From the NCBI RefSeq assembly GCF_001614315.2, contig NZ_LVEG02000001.1, forward strand, positions 496,001 through 560,000: a stretch of DNA of 64,000 bases. Direction: 5' to 3'. The notes below the pieces were generated by a model, which did not search any database, was not told the origin of the DNA, and was given only the letters and a program-made list of their open reading frames with translations. This DNA comes from Halofilum ochraceum. GTDB lineage: Bacteria; Pseudomonadota; Gammaproteobacteria; XJ16; Halofilaceae. The position numbers and the translations under genes are program-made. Numbering within the stretch: position 1 is the stretch's first letter; every line of letters starts with the position of its first letter. This document shows positions 8,485 through 17,278 of the stretch, piece by piece.

Positions 8485-8681
8485 AATTGGTGTGTTTGGT
8501 GTGTTTTGGTGGGATCTTTCCTCTCAGTTACCCGGAAGTGTCAATTGAGACTTTGGGGGTAGTAATGGGAAAGACCCCACCAAAACACACCAAACACACC
8601 AACGGGCGTTTACAAGGACGCCTCGGACATTGGGCAGGCGGAATCTCCGTCAACCCCGATGCGGTGCGGCGTATGCGCTGA
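8481..8681 (+). CDS. 66-residue ORF spanning a large inverted repeat
   Basis: The ATG at 8481 overlaps the stop of the primase-like gene (ATGA). The product begins MKLVCLVCFGG and later reads GKTPPKHTKHTN; both stretches are encoded by the arms of one inverted repeat (8487-8521 and 8568-8602). The opposite strand over the right arm also encodes LVCLVCFGG. The tail is basic (GRLQGRLGHWAGG). The ORF may be a genuine small protein whose codons were shaped by the repeat, or the repeat may be a DNA or RNA element that happens to be open. I do not recognise the protein. Confidence 0.4.
   Translation: MKLVCLVCFGGIFPLSYPEVSIETLGVVMGKTPPKHTKHTNGRLQGRLGHWAGGISVNPDAVRRMR
8487..8602. repeat. 35-bp inverted repeat, 34/35 matched, 46-base loop
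   Basis: Left arm 8487-8521 and right arm 8568-8602 are reverse complements with one mismatch. Each arm itself repeats a TTGGTGTG-like word (TTGGTGTGTTTGGTGTG). It starts three bases past the stop codon of the primase/helicase-like gene. As RNA it would form a very stable stem; as DNA it could be a replication or recombination site. The function is unknown. Confidence 0.9.
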
Positions 8682-8801
8682 TAGCGCATTGCGCCTACTG
8701 TCGGGCCGCATCGGAGATCGAGGCAGGTGAGCGCGCGCAATCGCGGCCAAGCATGAAAGGATGAGGTGGACGGGTACGAATCCGAAACCGAGGAAGCCTG
8801 A

Positions 8802-9688
8802 CATGGTGGACAGCGAAAAGAACCGCCGCGCCCGTCGCCGACTGGTTCGAGGCGGCGGAGGCCGCCGACGGTGAAGAAGATGCGGCGTTCGGCGAGGTGC
8901 GCGGCGACGAGCTGCCCGAGTGGGCCGCGGACCGCGCGCAGCGCCTGGAGCGGATCCGCGCGGCGAAAGCCGCGTTCGAGGCCGAGGCGCAGGCGGCGGC
9001 CGACGCCGAAGCATCCCGGCAAGGCGAAGCCGACGACGATGATGATGATCCCGATCCACCGTCTGTGCCACCACGCCACCACGCCATCACGATGACGGGC
9101 CCCCGCCGGTGGCGCGCAGCGCAACTTCACCGATCCGGAAAGTCGGGTTGTGCTCACCCGCTCAGGCTGGGTGCAGGCCTACAACGCGCAGATCGCCGTT
9201 GACGCCGACCACCAGATCATCATCGCGCAGACGCCTACCCCTTGCGCCGCCGACATCAATCATCTCGCGCCGATGGTGGCGGCGATCGAACGCGACGCGG
9301 GCCATGTCCCCGATGAGCTGTCGGCCGACGCCGGCTACTGCAGCGAGGCGAATCTCGATATCTGAACCGCAATGCGATCCGGGGCTATGTGGCGACCCGC
9401 CGCGGCCACCATGATCAGCCCACCGCCACCGGTGATCGCTCGCCCGACCCTGACAGCTTCACCGGACAGATGGAGACCAGGCCGCGCCGGGCTGGCTGGC
9501 GCAGCCGATATCGGCTGCGCAAGATCTTCCCTCAACCCGTGATCGGGAAGATCAAGCACGCCCGCGCGTTCCGACAGTTGCTGTTGCGGAGTCTTGAGCA
9601 GGCGCGCGGGGAATGGAGCCTGATGCGCATCGCCCACAACCTGCTGAAGCTAGCGACGGCGCCGGCCTTAAGGCCGGCGGCATCATGA
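8802..9688 (+). pseudogene. IS1182-family transposase remnant
   Basis: Pieces of an IS1182-type DDE transposase are spread over several frames. The first piece (about 8810-9080) reads WFEAAEAADGEEDAAFGEV and a basic RAQRLERIRAAKAAFEAEAQ helix. The second (about 9110-9365) has the conserved VQAYNAQIAVDADHQIIIA and LSADAGYCSEANL. The third (9389-9688) has YRLRKIFPQPVIGKIKHARA and the C-terminal GEWSLMRIAHNLLKLA. The N-terminal region is missing and at least two frameshifts separate the pieces, so it cannot make a working transposase. It marks the left edge of the defence island, and a related C-terminal fragment lies at 25.3-25.6 kb on the opposite strand. Confidence 0.85.
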
Positions 9689-9960
9689 TCCCGTATATAT
9701 CCGATCAATGAACGCCCGCGACCGAAGCATCGTGTGCGCGGTTACTCGGAGGGCCTCCTGGTTCTGGATCGTCTTCTCCGGCGAAACGCCTGCGCCTGCC
9801 AGTGTCCGAACAGATACAGGGCTGGGCTGAACACGACCACAGACTAAAGTCTTCTTGAGGGTTCGCGGATCGGAACCGCAAGCGCGCCGAGCACTTGGCA
9901 ATGTATGTGTTGGTCAGACGGAACAACAGGGCGTCAGAGCTGGATGGTATCCTCGTGAGT

Positions 9961-12900
9961 ATGGAGCACAAATCTACTGCAGCGTCGACGCCCAAGCGCG
10001 CCGGAGGAAGCGCAACCGAGGCCGGTATGGACTGGCATGCTGCGGTCGCTACCTGGTTCGCGGTTCACATCCTAGTGCGCATGCCGGTAGGTGGACGTTT
10101 CGGTATCAGCGATCAGCCCATACCCGAATCTGTCCGCCTTGAGACTGGCGCTGGCCTCGACGATATCGAGCTGACGCAAGAGGACGACAGCGGTCTCCAA
10201 ATTCAATGCAAAACCCGCGCGAACATTTCCTCCAGTAAGAGCGCTCCGCTAACTGGAACTGTCGGTCAGCTTGCGAGGTGGGTCGCTGACGAGAAGGCTG
10301 GGCCAGGCCTGCCGAATCCGACTCGCAATGCCGCACTGTTGGCGGTGCGTGCTGACTCCCCACGCAGTCTCGACAACCTTGAGTCTGGATGCCGTGCGTT
10401 CGATTTCGGTGGGAGCTGGGCGGTCACGTGTTCGCAGCGCAATCAGGCGGAGCGGAGCGCGCTCAAAGCATTTGAGGTAATCGCAACCCGGACATGGGCC
10501 GCGCATCGAGGGGATGAACCCGACTCCGAAGATCTCGTCGATTTGGCGCGTATTTTCCGTATCGCGCGCTTTACCATGGTCGAGGGAGAAAGCGATTGGC
10601 GCGAAGTCTCTCGGCTGCTGGGTCGTCATTTGTTTGGAGGTGAGGCAGACGGCGAAGCACCGCTCCGTGATCTGAAGGAAATCATGCGCGGCATGATCAG
10701 TAGTGGCGCGCCTGCTGATCGTCTCGGATTGCTCCGCGCGTTGCGCCAACGGGGACATCAGGATGTCGGAGCGCCCCGTTATGAGACAGATATAACAAAA
10801 CTGCGGGAAGTAACCGAGGACCACCTACATCGACTTGCCGCTCACGGAAGCCTGCCGCTGGGCGCTGGCGTAAATATAGAGCGCGATAGTGACGGGCCGC
10901 TGCTTGAGGCGATGCGGGCTGGTTCGCTTCTGGTGATCGGCGAACCTGGAGCCGGCAAGACTGGCGCACTAGTGCGCGCCGCGCGGGCCATCGCGGATGC
11001 TGGCGAAACCGTAATCTTTCTGTCGGTCGATCGTTTCGATGGTGTCAGGACAGGCGCCGAGCTCGCGTCTGAGCTCGAGCTCACACACCGGCTGGTCGAC
11101 TCGCTGGGCGCTATGCCTGGTGCAGGCCCCAAGACGCTTATCATCGATGCTCTCGACGCCGCTCGCGGCGGACCGTCTGAAACGGTATTCGCTGCGCTCA
11201 TTGAGGATGTGCGGGATCGGCTTTCTGACGAATGGATCGTCGTAGCGTCGATTCGTACCTTCGATCTCAAGAACGGTCGCCGGTTCCGCCAAGCATTCTC
11301 TGGTCCCCCTGCTGATATCGATTTCGCCGAGTCCGGGCTGAGTAAGGTGCGCCATTTCCTTGTTCCGACTCTGAGCGAAAACGACCTTGCCGCAGCGGAG
11401 AAGGCATCACCGGAACTGGGCACCCTGTTGGAGTCGGCCCCAGACGCACTCGTCGACCTGCTGCGCAATATTTTCAATCTGTCGCTGGCCGCGGATCTCC
11501 TGGCCGATGGAATCAATCCGGCGGAATTCCGCGCGATCCGCACTCAGGCAGGATTGGTAGATGCCTACGAAGATGCGCGCCTGAACACGACGCAGCTACA
11601 GGAGGCAGCGAGGGCGGCGGCGGCCACAATGGTAAGCCGAGGGCGGCTATCGGTTCGCAAGGTCGTGATCGGACATGCTGCGCTCGATGATGTCATTCAA
11701 ACGGGCCTCCTCGTAGAATTCGGCGATTTTGTAACATTCGCGCACAACTTGCTGTTCGATCATATTGCTGGGCGTTTCTACCTCGAATGCGATGACGCTG
11801 AAGCGCTGTTGTTTCAATTAAGTGGCGACAGCCCAACCGCACTCCTGCTCGCTCCGGCACTCCGTTTCGCAGTGGAGCGACTTTGGCGTTTCGACGGTGC
11901 GGGGCGGCCGATGAGTTGGCAGCTGGCAGCGGGTGCGTTCTCGGCCACGAATGTCGACCCGGTACTAAGCAACGTTGCGCTGCGCGTCGTGGTCGAGAAT
12001 ACCGAAGGTGTCAGCGATATTTCGGGGTTGATTGCGCGCGTCAATGACTGTTCGGATGAAACGTACTTGGAGGTACTCCTTGGACGTCTCGCACGTTTCG
12101 CGGCGATGGACATCGAGGCCGCAGGGGGGATCACGCCGGGGCCGGCGACCGCGTGGATCCGAGTTGCCGAAGCTCTCGTGGCCACGGGCAACCGAACGTT
12201 GCTTCATCCTGCGCTGGTTCTGCTTCACCCGATTTTCGAGCATGACGACCTTGAAGGAGATGATCTCCTCCATACGTTTGGCCGGGCGTCGCGCGCACTC
12301 CTTGAATCCTCATGGGCAGCCTCGCCACCGCTGGCGTCGATCAGCGATACAGCCATCCGTTTTGTTGGCAAGAGCTTCGTCTCGGATCCCCCTGCGTCGC
12401 GCGCGCTTCTGGATCGCATCTTGCGCGAACCCCATTTCTCCGAGCATGCGGATCAGGAGGCCGTTTGGCTTGCCGAGCAAATCCTGCCGATCACTCGCGC
12501 TGATCCTGAGTTCACCGTTGAAATCTATGCCGCACTGTACGGACAGACGATCACCGATGACAGTACCTCTTGGTTGGGGCGGCAGCCGAGCCGGATCCTA
12601 CCGCTTTCCTCGAACCGAAGGCAGGATTTTGAGCACTGCCGTTGGCACCTTGGTAGGGCCATTGGCGATGTCCTAGCGATCTCGCCCGAGCATGGAACAC
12701 GTGCGCTTATCGATGCACTGATCGGCCGAACCGCGAACCGCGACTACAGCGATAATCCTAAGCCCAGCCAAGTGGACTTGGGCACTTCGATTATCGAGTT
12801 GCGTGGTGGTGATGTGGAATTCAATGCCTGGGACGAGGTGGACGAAGGGGTACCTTCTCGCGACGATGATCTGCTAGCTCAGTACGCCCGTTTCCTTCGC

Positions 12901-13722
12901 AGCAGCGACTTCGCGAAGTTTTCCGCAAGCGTGCGTGCGGCGTCACGCGAGTACGCCACACCATTGGTCTGGGCTCGAATTTTCGGGGTCGGCAGCGAAC
13001 GTAGTGATGAAATGGCCGATCTGCTCTGGCCGCTAATTGAACGTCCAGACTTTTTCGCGAACCAAGGCACACTACGCGACGCGGTTCGGTTCGTAGTGGC
13101 GGCTTGGCCTTCGCGAGACGGCGCAGCACAACTCCACTTCGAGAGGATGGCGGTCGATGAGGCGCGTTTTTCTGACGATGATGAACTGCGCCGTTGGTAT
13201 CACGTTCTAGGCCGAATTCTTGCCCCGATTCCGGAAAGTGCGCTCCAGACTGAAAAAACGCGGGATTTGCGTCGCTTTCTCGAGTCCGAGGGGCTGTTGA
13301 CGGAGAATGAGCCAATATATCGTATGACCAGCGGGTGGAGTGGTCGCGTGGATTTTGAGCGCGAGGACTTGCGCCGCGCGGGCGTCGACGTGGACGCCAG
13401 CCCCACTCGAGACGTGCTTGATGCGTCAGACGCCCTATACGCAACTGTCGAGCGGACGTGCTCGACAAGTTCGGCGCAAGATCTCGCGCCGTTATGGAGA
13501 GAGGCCGAAGCGCTTCTCTCGTTGATCGATGCAAATCCGGGTCTGCACGATCGGATCGATCGCGCCGCTTGGGGACATCTGGCAAACGCCGTCGAACGGA
13601 TTGCGTCAAGCCCGAATTATGAACCAGGAAGGGAGGGCTTGCCCGACTTAGCGGCAATTTTCGCGTTGCTAGAACGCTTGTCTGCAAGCCAGTATCCCGA
13701 GCCGGACGAGGAAGATGGATGA
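9961..13722 (+). CDS. Nuclease-like/STAND NTPase, candidate anti-phage sensor-effector
   Basis: A 1253-residue protein. Residues 20-90 contain ETGAGLDDIE and LQIQCKTR, a D...QxK arrangement like the PD-(D/E)xK nuclease heads of Cap4- and Mrr-type proteins. The NTPase core has Walker A GEPGAGKT at 327-334, Walker B TLIIDALDA at 392-400, and a VASIRTFDL sensor-like strand near 430, the layout of NACHT/STAND ATPases. About 700 residues of helical, repeat-like sequence follow, as in sensor domains. Such proteins detect phage factors and activate the nuclease. I prefer ATG 9961 because the alternatives at 9901 (ATG) and 9895 (TTG) lack a ribosome-binding site and precede the conserved region. The stop overlaps the next ORF by 4 bases. 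The nuclease assignment is inference. Confidence 0.7.
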   Translation: MEHKSTAASTPKRAGGSATEAGMDWHAAVATWFAVHILVRMPVGGRFGISDQPIPESVRLETGAGLDDIELTQEDDSGLQIQCKTRANISSSKSAPLTGTVGQLARWVADEKAGPGLPNPTRNAALLAVRADSPRSLDNLESGCRAFDFGGSWAVTCSQRNQAERSALKAFEVIATRTWAAHRGDEPDSEDLVDLARIFRIARFTMVEGESDWREVSRLLGRHLFGGEADGEAPLRDLKEIMRGMISSGAPADRLGLLRALRQRGHQDVGAPRYETDITKLREVTEDHLHRLAAHGSLPLGAGVNIERDSDGPLLEAMRAGSLLVIGEPGAGKTGALVRAARAIADAGETVIFLSVDRFDGVRTGAELASELELTHRLVDSLGAMPGAGPKTLIIDALDAARGGPSETVFAALIEDVRDRLSDEWIVVASIRTFDLKNGRRFRQAFSGPPADIDFAESGLSKVRHFLVPTLSENDLAAAEKASPELGTLLESAPDALVDLLRNIFNLSLAADLLADGINPAEFRAIRTQAGLVDAYEDARLNTTQLQEAARAAAATMVSRGRLSVRKVVIGHAALDDVIQTGLLVEFGDFVTFAHNLLFDHIAGRFYLECDDAEALLFQLSGDSPTALLLAPALRFAVERLWRFDGAGRPMSWQLAAGAFSATNVDPVLSNVALRVVVENTEGVSDISGLIARVNDCSDETYLEVLLGRLARFAAMDIEAAGGITPGPATAWIRVAEALVATGNRTLLHPALVLLHPIFEHDDLEGDDLLHTFGRASRALLESSWAASPPLASISDTAIRFVGKSFVSDPPASRALLDRILREPHFSEHADQEAVWLAEQILPITRADPEFTVEIYAALYGQTITDDSTSWLGRQPSRILPLSSNRRQDFEHCRWHLGRAIGDVLAISPEHGTRALIDALIGRTANRDYSDNPKPSQVDLGTSIIELRGGDVEFNAWDEVDEGVPSRDDDLLAQYARFLRSSDFAKFSASVRAASREYATPLVWARIFGVGSERSDEMADLLWPLIERPDFFANQGTLRDAVRFVVAAWPSRDGAAQLHFERMAVDEARFSDDDELRRWYHVLGRILAPIPESALQTEKTRDLRRFLESEGLLTENEPIYRMTSGWSGRVDFEREDLRRAGVDVDASPTRDVLDASDALYATVERTCSTSSAQDLAPLWREAEALLSLIDANPGLHDRIDRAAWGHLANAVERIASSPNYEPGREGLPDLAAIFALLERLSASQYPEPDEEDG

Positions 13723-14888
13723 GCATCAGTTGGGGGAATTGGGCCGTGCGTGTGTACGCCACTAAATCCTGGGTGGCGCTTGCTCAGCGCTTTGCCGTCG
13801 ACCACCCGATGATCATTGAGCATCTGGAGATCGCGCTCAAGGATCCGGTGCCGGCAGTTCGGCTTCAGGTGGCCGAGAACCTACAGGTCCTGTATGCAGC
13901 CGCTCCTGAGCGCATGTGGAAGTTGGCCGAACAAATCGCCACGCATGAGCCGGATCCCCGGATCTTAGCCTTCTGCCTCAGTCGCTCGATTCGGCGGTTT
14001 AGTTACCGCGAGCCAGAGCGGTGCGAGGTCGTGTTGAGCACGGTCAAGGAACGCCTCGACAACAACATTCCGGTCGATGAAGAGGCACGCTACCTTGTCC
14101 TAGAGTCCCTCGGTGGATGGACCGCGCAGCTGTATGTCTGCCAGGGCCGAGGACTAACGTGGACGTGGCTTCAAGAATGGGCCACCAATCCTGGGTGCTA
14201 CCGAGATTTATTGGACTCGTTTACGTCGTCACTGCGCAAGGCGATGTTCGACCGATATCGAGTTGGATCAGACGCCCAATCGGAGGCGGTAAGCAACCGC
14301 GCACAAGAGGGACTCGCGCTGATCCTCACGCACGCAAGCCGGATATTGACCGAGGCACATGGTGTTCTCAAGTCGGATGCACCTGAGACCGAAAAGGAGG
14401 AAGCGACCGAACGGTACATCGCGGCGGAAAAGGTCATCCATCATGCGATGAACCAGATATATTTCGGTTCCGGTGCTAATGCAAGCGATCCGTCGGATGA
14501 AGCGGGCTTGGGCAGTACGACCGCGATGGCGCGTTTCCTCGATGATTATGCGGATATTCTTGAACTGCTGGGCACTACTCGTGAGCCAATTACGCTTCAC
14601 TATCTCATTGAACTGTACGAGTTCGTGATTCCCGGTGACCCGGTTCGCGTGTTCGACGCGGTCTACGCGTTGCTTCTCGGACGTGGTGAAGAGGAGGGGT
14701 ATCAGTATGAAAGTCTTGGACAGAAGAAGGTCGTGGGTATGGTGGAGCGTTTCATAGCGGATCATCGCGGCATGTTTGAGGACGAAGCCCGACGGGCCAA
14801 ACTGGTTGCGATCCTTCGGCTTTTCGCCGACGTAGGATGGCCGGATTCGTTGAGGCTTCTTTACGATCTACCGGACTTGCTCCGCTAA
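13719..14888 (+). CDS. Helical-repeat (HEAT-like) partner protein
   Basis: A 389-residue protein whose ATG overlaps the upstream stop (ATGA). Residues 10-130 contain helical pairs typical of HEAT/ARM solenoids, for example DPVPAVRLQVAENLQVLYA and RILAFCLSRSIRRF. The remainder is helical with long charged helices (ETEKEEATERYIAAEKVIHH). No enzyme motif is visible. It either forms the distal sensor part of the STAND protein, supplied as a separate subunit, or is the C-terminus of one ancestral protein split by a frameshift at the junction. The 4-base overlap favours translational coupling. Target recognition is the most likely job, by analogy with STAND sensors. Confidence 0.65.
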   Translation: MSISWGNWAVRVYATKSWVALAQRFAVDHPMIIEHLEIALKDPVPAVRLQVAENLQVLYAAAPERMWKLAEQIATHEPDPRILAFCLSRSIRRFSYREPERCEVVLSTVKERLDNNIPVDEEARYLVLESLGGWTAQLYVCQGRGLTWTWLQEWATNPGCYRDLLDSFTSSLRKAMFDRYRVGSDAQSEAVSNRAQEGLALILTHASRILTEAHGVLKSDAPETEKEEATERYIAAEKVIHHAMNQIYFGSGANASDPSDEAGLGSTTAMARFLDDYADILELLGTTREPITLHYLIELYEFVIPGDPVRVFDAVYALLLGRGEEEGYQYESLGQKKVVGMVERFIADHRGMFEDEARRAKLVAILRLFADVGWPDSLRLLYDLPDLLR

Positions 14889-15061
14889 GCGTTCTGATTG
14901 AAGATCGTGTGGAATTCAGATCGAAGATTTGGCGTTTAGCGCGACGCACTGTGGAGCCGCCCTCCGCCGAATAGAGTCGCATAACCCAACAAATAGCTAA
15001 GTAGTTATGAATACCCATTGTCTTACCCCACAAAACCCTAAGCTTCGCCGTCAAGTAGACA

Positions 15062-15499
15062 ATTCGTAAGTAGAGATTCGGGCTCGGTCGGTGCGAGCGA
15101 TGGGGCTTAGGCCGTCGAGCGCGTCGCGCGCCAATGGCTGGAGCGGGCGATACCCGGCCGCTCGGGACAGGCGCACCGCGGTGCACGCGCGTAGGGCCGA
15201 CAGGCCGTGCACGGCCACCGGGGCTGGCGCGAGCTCGCGCCGCGCCGGGGGGCCTGAAAGTCGTTCCTTGAGATCACATCCTTGTGGGCCTAGTACTCGT
15301 GGGCGAGCTCGGCGTACATGTGTTTGGACTACGCCGGCAAGCTCTCGTGGTCCTTGAGACGCTTCTGCGTGTAGTTCGATTTCTACTGGTAGGAGGTCGC
15401 GGAGCTGATCCCGTGCTTGGGGCGCAGGTCCTTGACCGCCACTCCGGCCTCGGCCTGGATCGCGACGATGTGATGCTTGGTGGATCGAGATATTTTCAC
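15062..15499 (-). pseudogene. IS3-family orfA/orfB remnant
   Basis: Read on the minus strand from GTG 15499, the sequence gives KISRSTKHHIVAIQAEAGVA, then VKDLRPKHGISSATSYQ, an OrfA-type helix-turn-helix of the IS3 group. It is broken by in-frame stops after SATSYQ and again downstream. Further along, MYAELAHEY and an OrfB start-like stretch (VAVHGLSALRACTAVRLSRA) can be read. Stops and deletions make it non-functional. The gene-free bases 14889-15061 and 15500-15620 around it show no other feature. Confidence 0.75.
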
Positions 15500-15620
15500 A
15501 GCCTCCTCCTCGGAGGTAGCACGACAGAAAGCTATGCTTTTGCCTTAGTTCACGGACGGGGAAGCTTACGCCTTTACCCGAGGGGGCTTATCGCATAGTT
15601 TCATGGAAACGATATATCTG

Positions 15621-15908
15621 TCATCCGTCAATGAAACCAGTTCCATGACAACGCGCGCAGTTCATGTTCTGGGTGCTTATCAGTCGCTCCGGTGCTGGGG
15701 AGCAACGTATGTCGTTGTCTTTTAGACAATGGCGGCAGACCGGTCGCCCTTGATCTCTGTCGATTTCAGCTACAAGCTTTCCAAAATCGTCTTTTGCTTC
15801 CTGCTGGATCTTCGAACTCCGTACAGACGCAAAGATAAGAAACGGAAGCATCGCGATTGCGATAACTAATCCTATCAGCCAAACAAACGGCGCTAGTATT
15901 ATTTTCAA
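15621..15908 (-). CDS. Small membrane protein with zinc-ribbon-like cysteines
   Basis: A 95-residue protein with an N-terminal hydrophobic segment (residues 4-27, ILAPFVWLIGLVIAIAMLPF) followed by a cytosolic-type tail. The tail holds two CxxC pairs (CRHC at about 58-61 and CARC at about 84-87) spaced like a rubredoxin/zinc-ribbon knuckle. The local sequence is A+T-richer than its neighbours, pointing to recent acquisition. It lies between an IS3 remnant and the restriction-modification operon. No family is recognised. Confidence 0.55.
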   Translation of the reverse strand: MKIILAPFVWLIGLVIAIAMLPFLIFASVRSSKIQQEAKDDFGKLVAEIDRDQGRPVCRHCLKDNDIRCSPAPERLISTQNMNCARCHGTGFIDG

Positions 15909-15961
15909 TATTTACATCCCCTAATTTATGATTATATTGGTTTTTTAAACGGGACCGTCGC

Positions 15962-16150
15962 CTATCTTCTTTCTCGGTGCGCTCGGCTGCGTGCAGCCCA
16001 AAGTAACCGGTCGTTGGTAGGAGTGGGGTTTTCTATGTAGCGCCTTTCCGCGACTCTGAGGCCATATTCGGGAAAAACTCTGTAGATAAGCATCTTAAGT
16101 ATTGCGATTCCGACTACGATCGCGACTATTATTCCGATTATTTCGAACAT
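15962..16150 (-). CDS. Very small single-pass membrane protein
   Basis: A 62-residue product starting at ATG 16150. Residues 2-24 (FEIIGIIVAIVVGIAILKML) form one membrane helix, followed by a basic tail (YGLRVAERRYIENPTPTNDR). The frame is open to 16291, but the added residues look non-coding, so I prefer the internal ATG, which has only a weak GGAAG upstream. With the preceding gene it forms a pair of tiny membrane proteins on the same strand. Function unknown. Confidence 0.45.
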   Translation of the reverse strand: MFEIIGIIVAIVVGIAILKMLIYRVFPEYGLRVAERRYIENPTPTNDRLLWAARSRAHRERR

Positions 16151-16582
16151 TTTCTTCCGCTTTTTGTGATTGTTATGTTGTGTTTCACAGAGTGTCACTG
16201 ATCTATACGCCTTAGCGCGCCGGTTCGACTCCTGAGTCGGGGCGGAATCCCACGCCCGGGTGGCTGGATGACGCTCCGCAATGCGACTCATAGGGGGTTA
16301 TAGACCCTAAATCCAGTGAGGGATATACAACATTTGTGAACGTCCCCGCCTGTTCGACAGGACGCGCGACGTGGGTAGGTAGTCTCCTCGGTAGTCTGTC
16401 CCTCGACGGGAACGGCTCGCTGTCGGTATCCATCAGCTGCTATTGCCGTTCGGTGCGGCGGCGATGGCCTCGCCAGCGGTGGCAGGGTATTTACGGACCG
16501 GACAAAAGCGCGGTCTACGTCTACAAATCGGGCTTCTCATGTTGGTTAAGCCCGAGCACTCATTCGCGACGATCCGTTTCGG
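16151..16582. other. Gene-free stretch between small membrane ORFs and the RM operon
   Basis: No convincing gene. A GACTCCTGAGTC palindrome occurs near 16232-16243 beside a GGTTCGACTCC word that looks tRNA-like but lacks matching stems. The region ends at the stop of the metallopeptidase gene. Confidence 0.4.
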
Positions 16583-17278
16583 CTAGAGACCTTCCACGTC
16601 CATACCGTGGACAGCGAGCCATTTTCTCCGCTGCAGGAAGTCCGGTAGGACGCGTTCGATGCGCCGCCAAAATGCCGGTGTGTGATGGGGTACGTGCAGG
16701 TGGGCCAACTCGTGGACCGCTACGTACTCGGCGATTGGTCGGGGGAGTAGGATGGTCTTCCAGTGGAAGTATAGCCAGCCACCCTTGCCGCACGAGCCCC
16801 AGCGGTAGCCTAGGTCCTGTACACGGACACCAGCGGGGTCGGCCTCCATCCTTCGAGCATGCTCCCGGACTTTTCGGTCTAGCCAGTCGCGACCGCGCGC
16901 GCAGTACCAGAAGATGAACTGGTTACGGCCGTCGTGTACCAGATCGCGACGCAGGCGAAACCGGCCGTGGATCAGTTTGAGCGGCTCGTCCTGGTCATCG
17001 ACGAGTTTCAGGCGGTAGCTGCGGCCGAGATAGAGAAACCCCTCGCCATCGACGAAGGTCTTGCGGGGGACGGGTCGGCGTAGCTCGGCCTTTTCGGTGA
17101 GCTTCTTGTAGATCCAGAAGCGCTTCTCGCGGACGAACGCGCACATTGTCGCCTCGTCGACGCTGGCCGGTGCGGCGATGACCAGCTCGCCTTCGCGGTC
17201 TACCGTGAGCCCCAAGGTGCGCCGTCGCTGGCTGCGGCGCACCTCAAGGGTCAAGTCATCGACGTGCAGAACGCTCAT
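16583..17278 (-). CDS. YgjP/SprT-type zinc metallopeptidase (M48-like, DUF45)
   Basis: A 231-residue protein with the zinc motif HELAH at 189-193 followed by histidines at 198-199, plus the family-typical YRWGSCG at 158-164 and an N-terminal beta-rich region. These are the hallmarks of YgjP-like putative metal-dependent hydrolases. Its ATG overlaps the hsdR stop by 4 bases, so it is the last gene of the hsdM-hsdS-hsdR operon. YgjP-like genes are repeatedly found next to type I restriction systems, but their contribution is not established; regulating HsdR by proteolysis is a possibility, not a fact. Confidence 0.85.
   Translation of the reverse strand: MSVLHVDDLTLEVRRSQRRRTLGLTVDREGELVIAAPASVDEATMCAFVREKRFWIYKKLTEKAELRRPVPRKTFVDGEGFLYLGRSYRLKLVDDQDEPLKLIHGRFRLRRDLVHDGRNQFIFWYCARGRDWLDRKVREHARRMEADPAGVRVQDLGYRWGSCGKGGWLYFHWKTILLPRPIAEYVAVHELAHLHVPHHTPAFWRRIERVLPDFLQRRKWLAVHGMDVEGL

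Noticed and set aside
16225-16250. tRNA-like GGTTCGACTCC word suggesting a second attachment site
   Set aside because: No matching T-arm or acceptor stem, and no similarity to the tRNA-Glu fragment at 29.85 kb.
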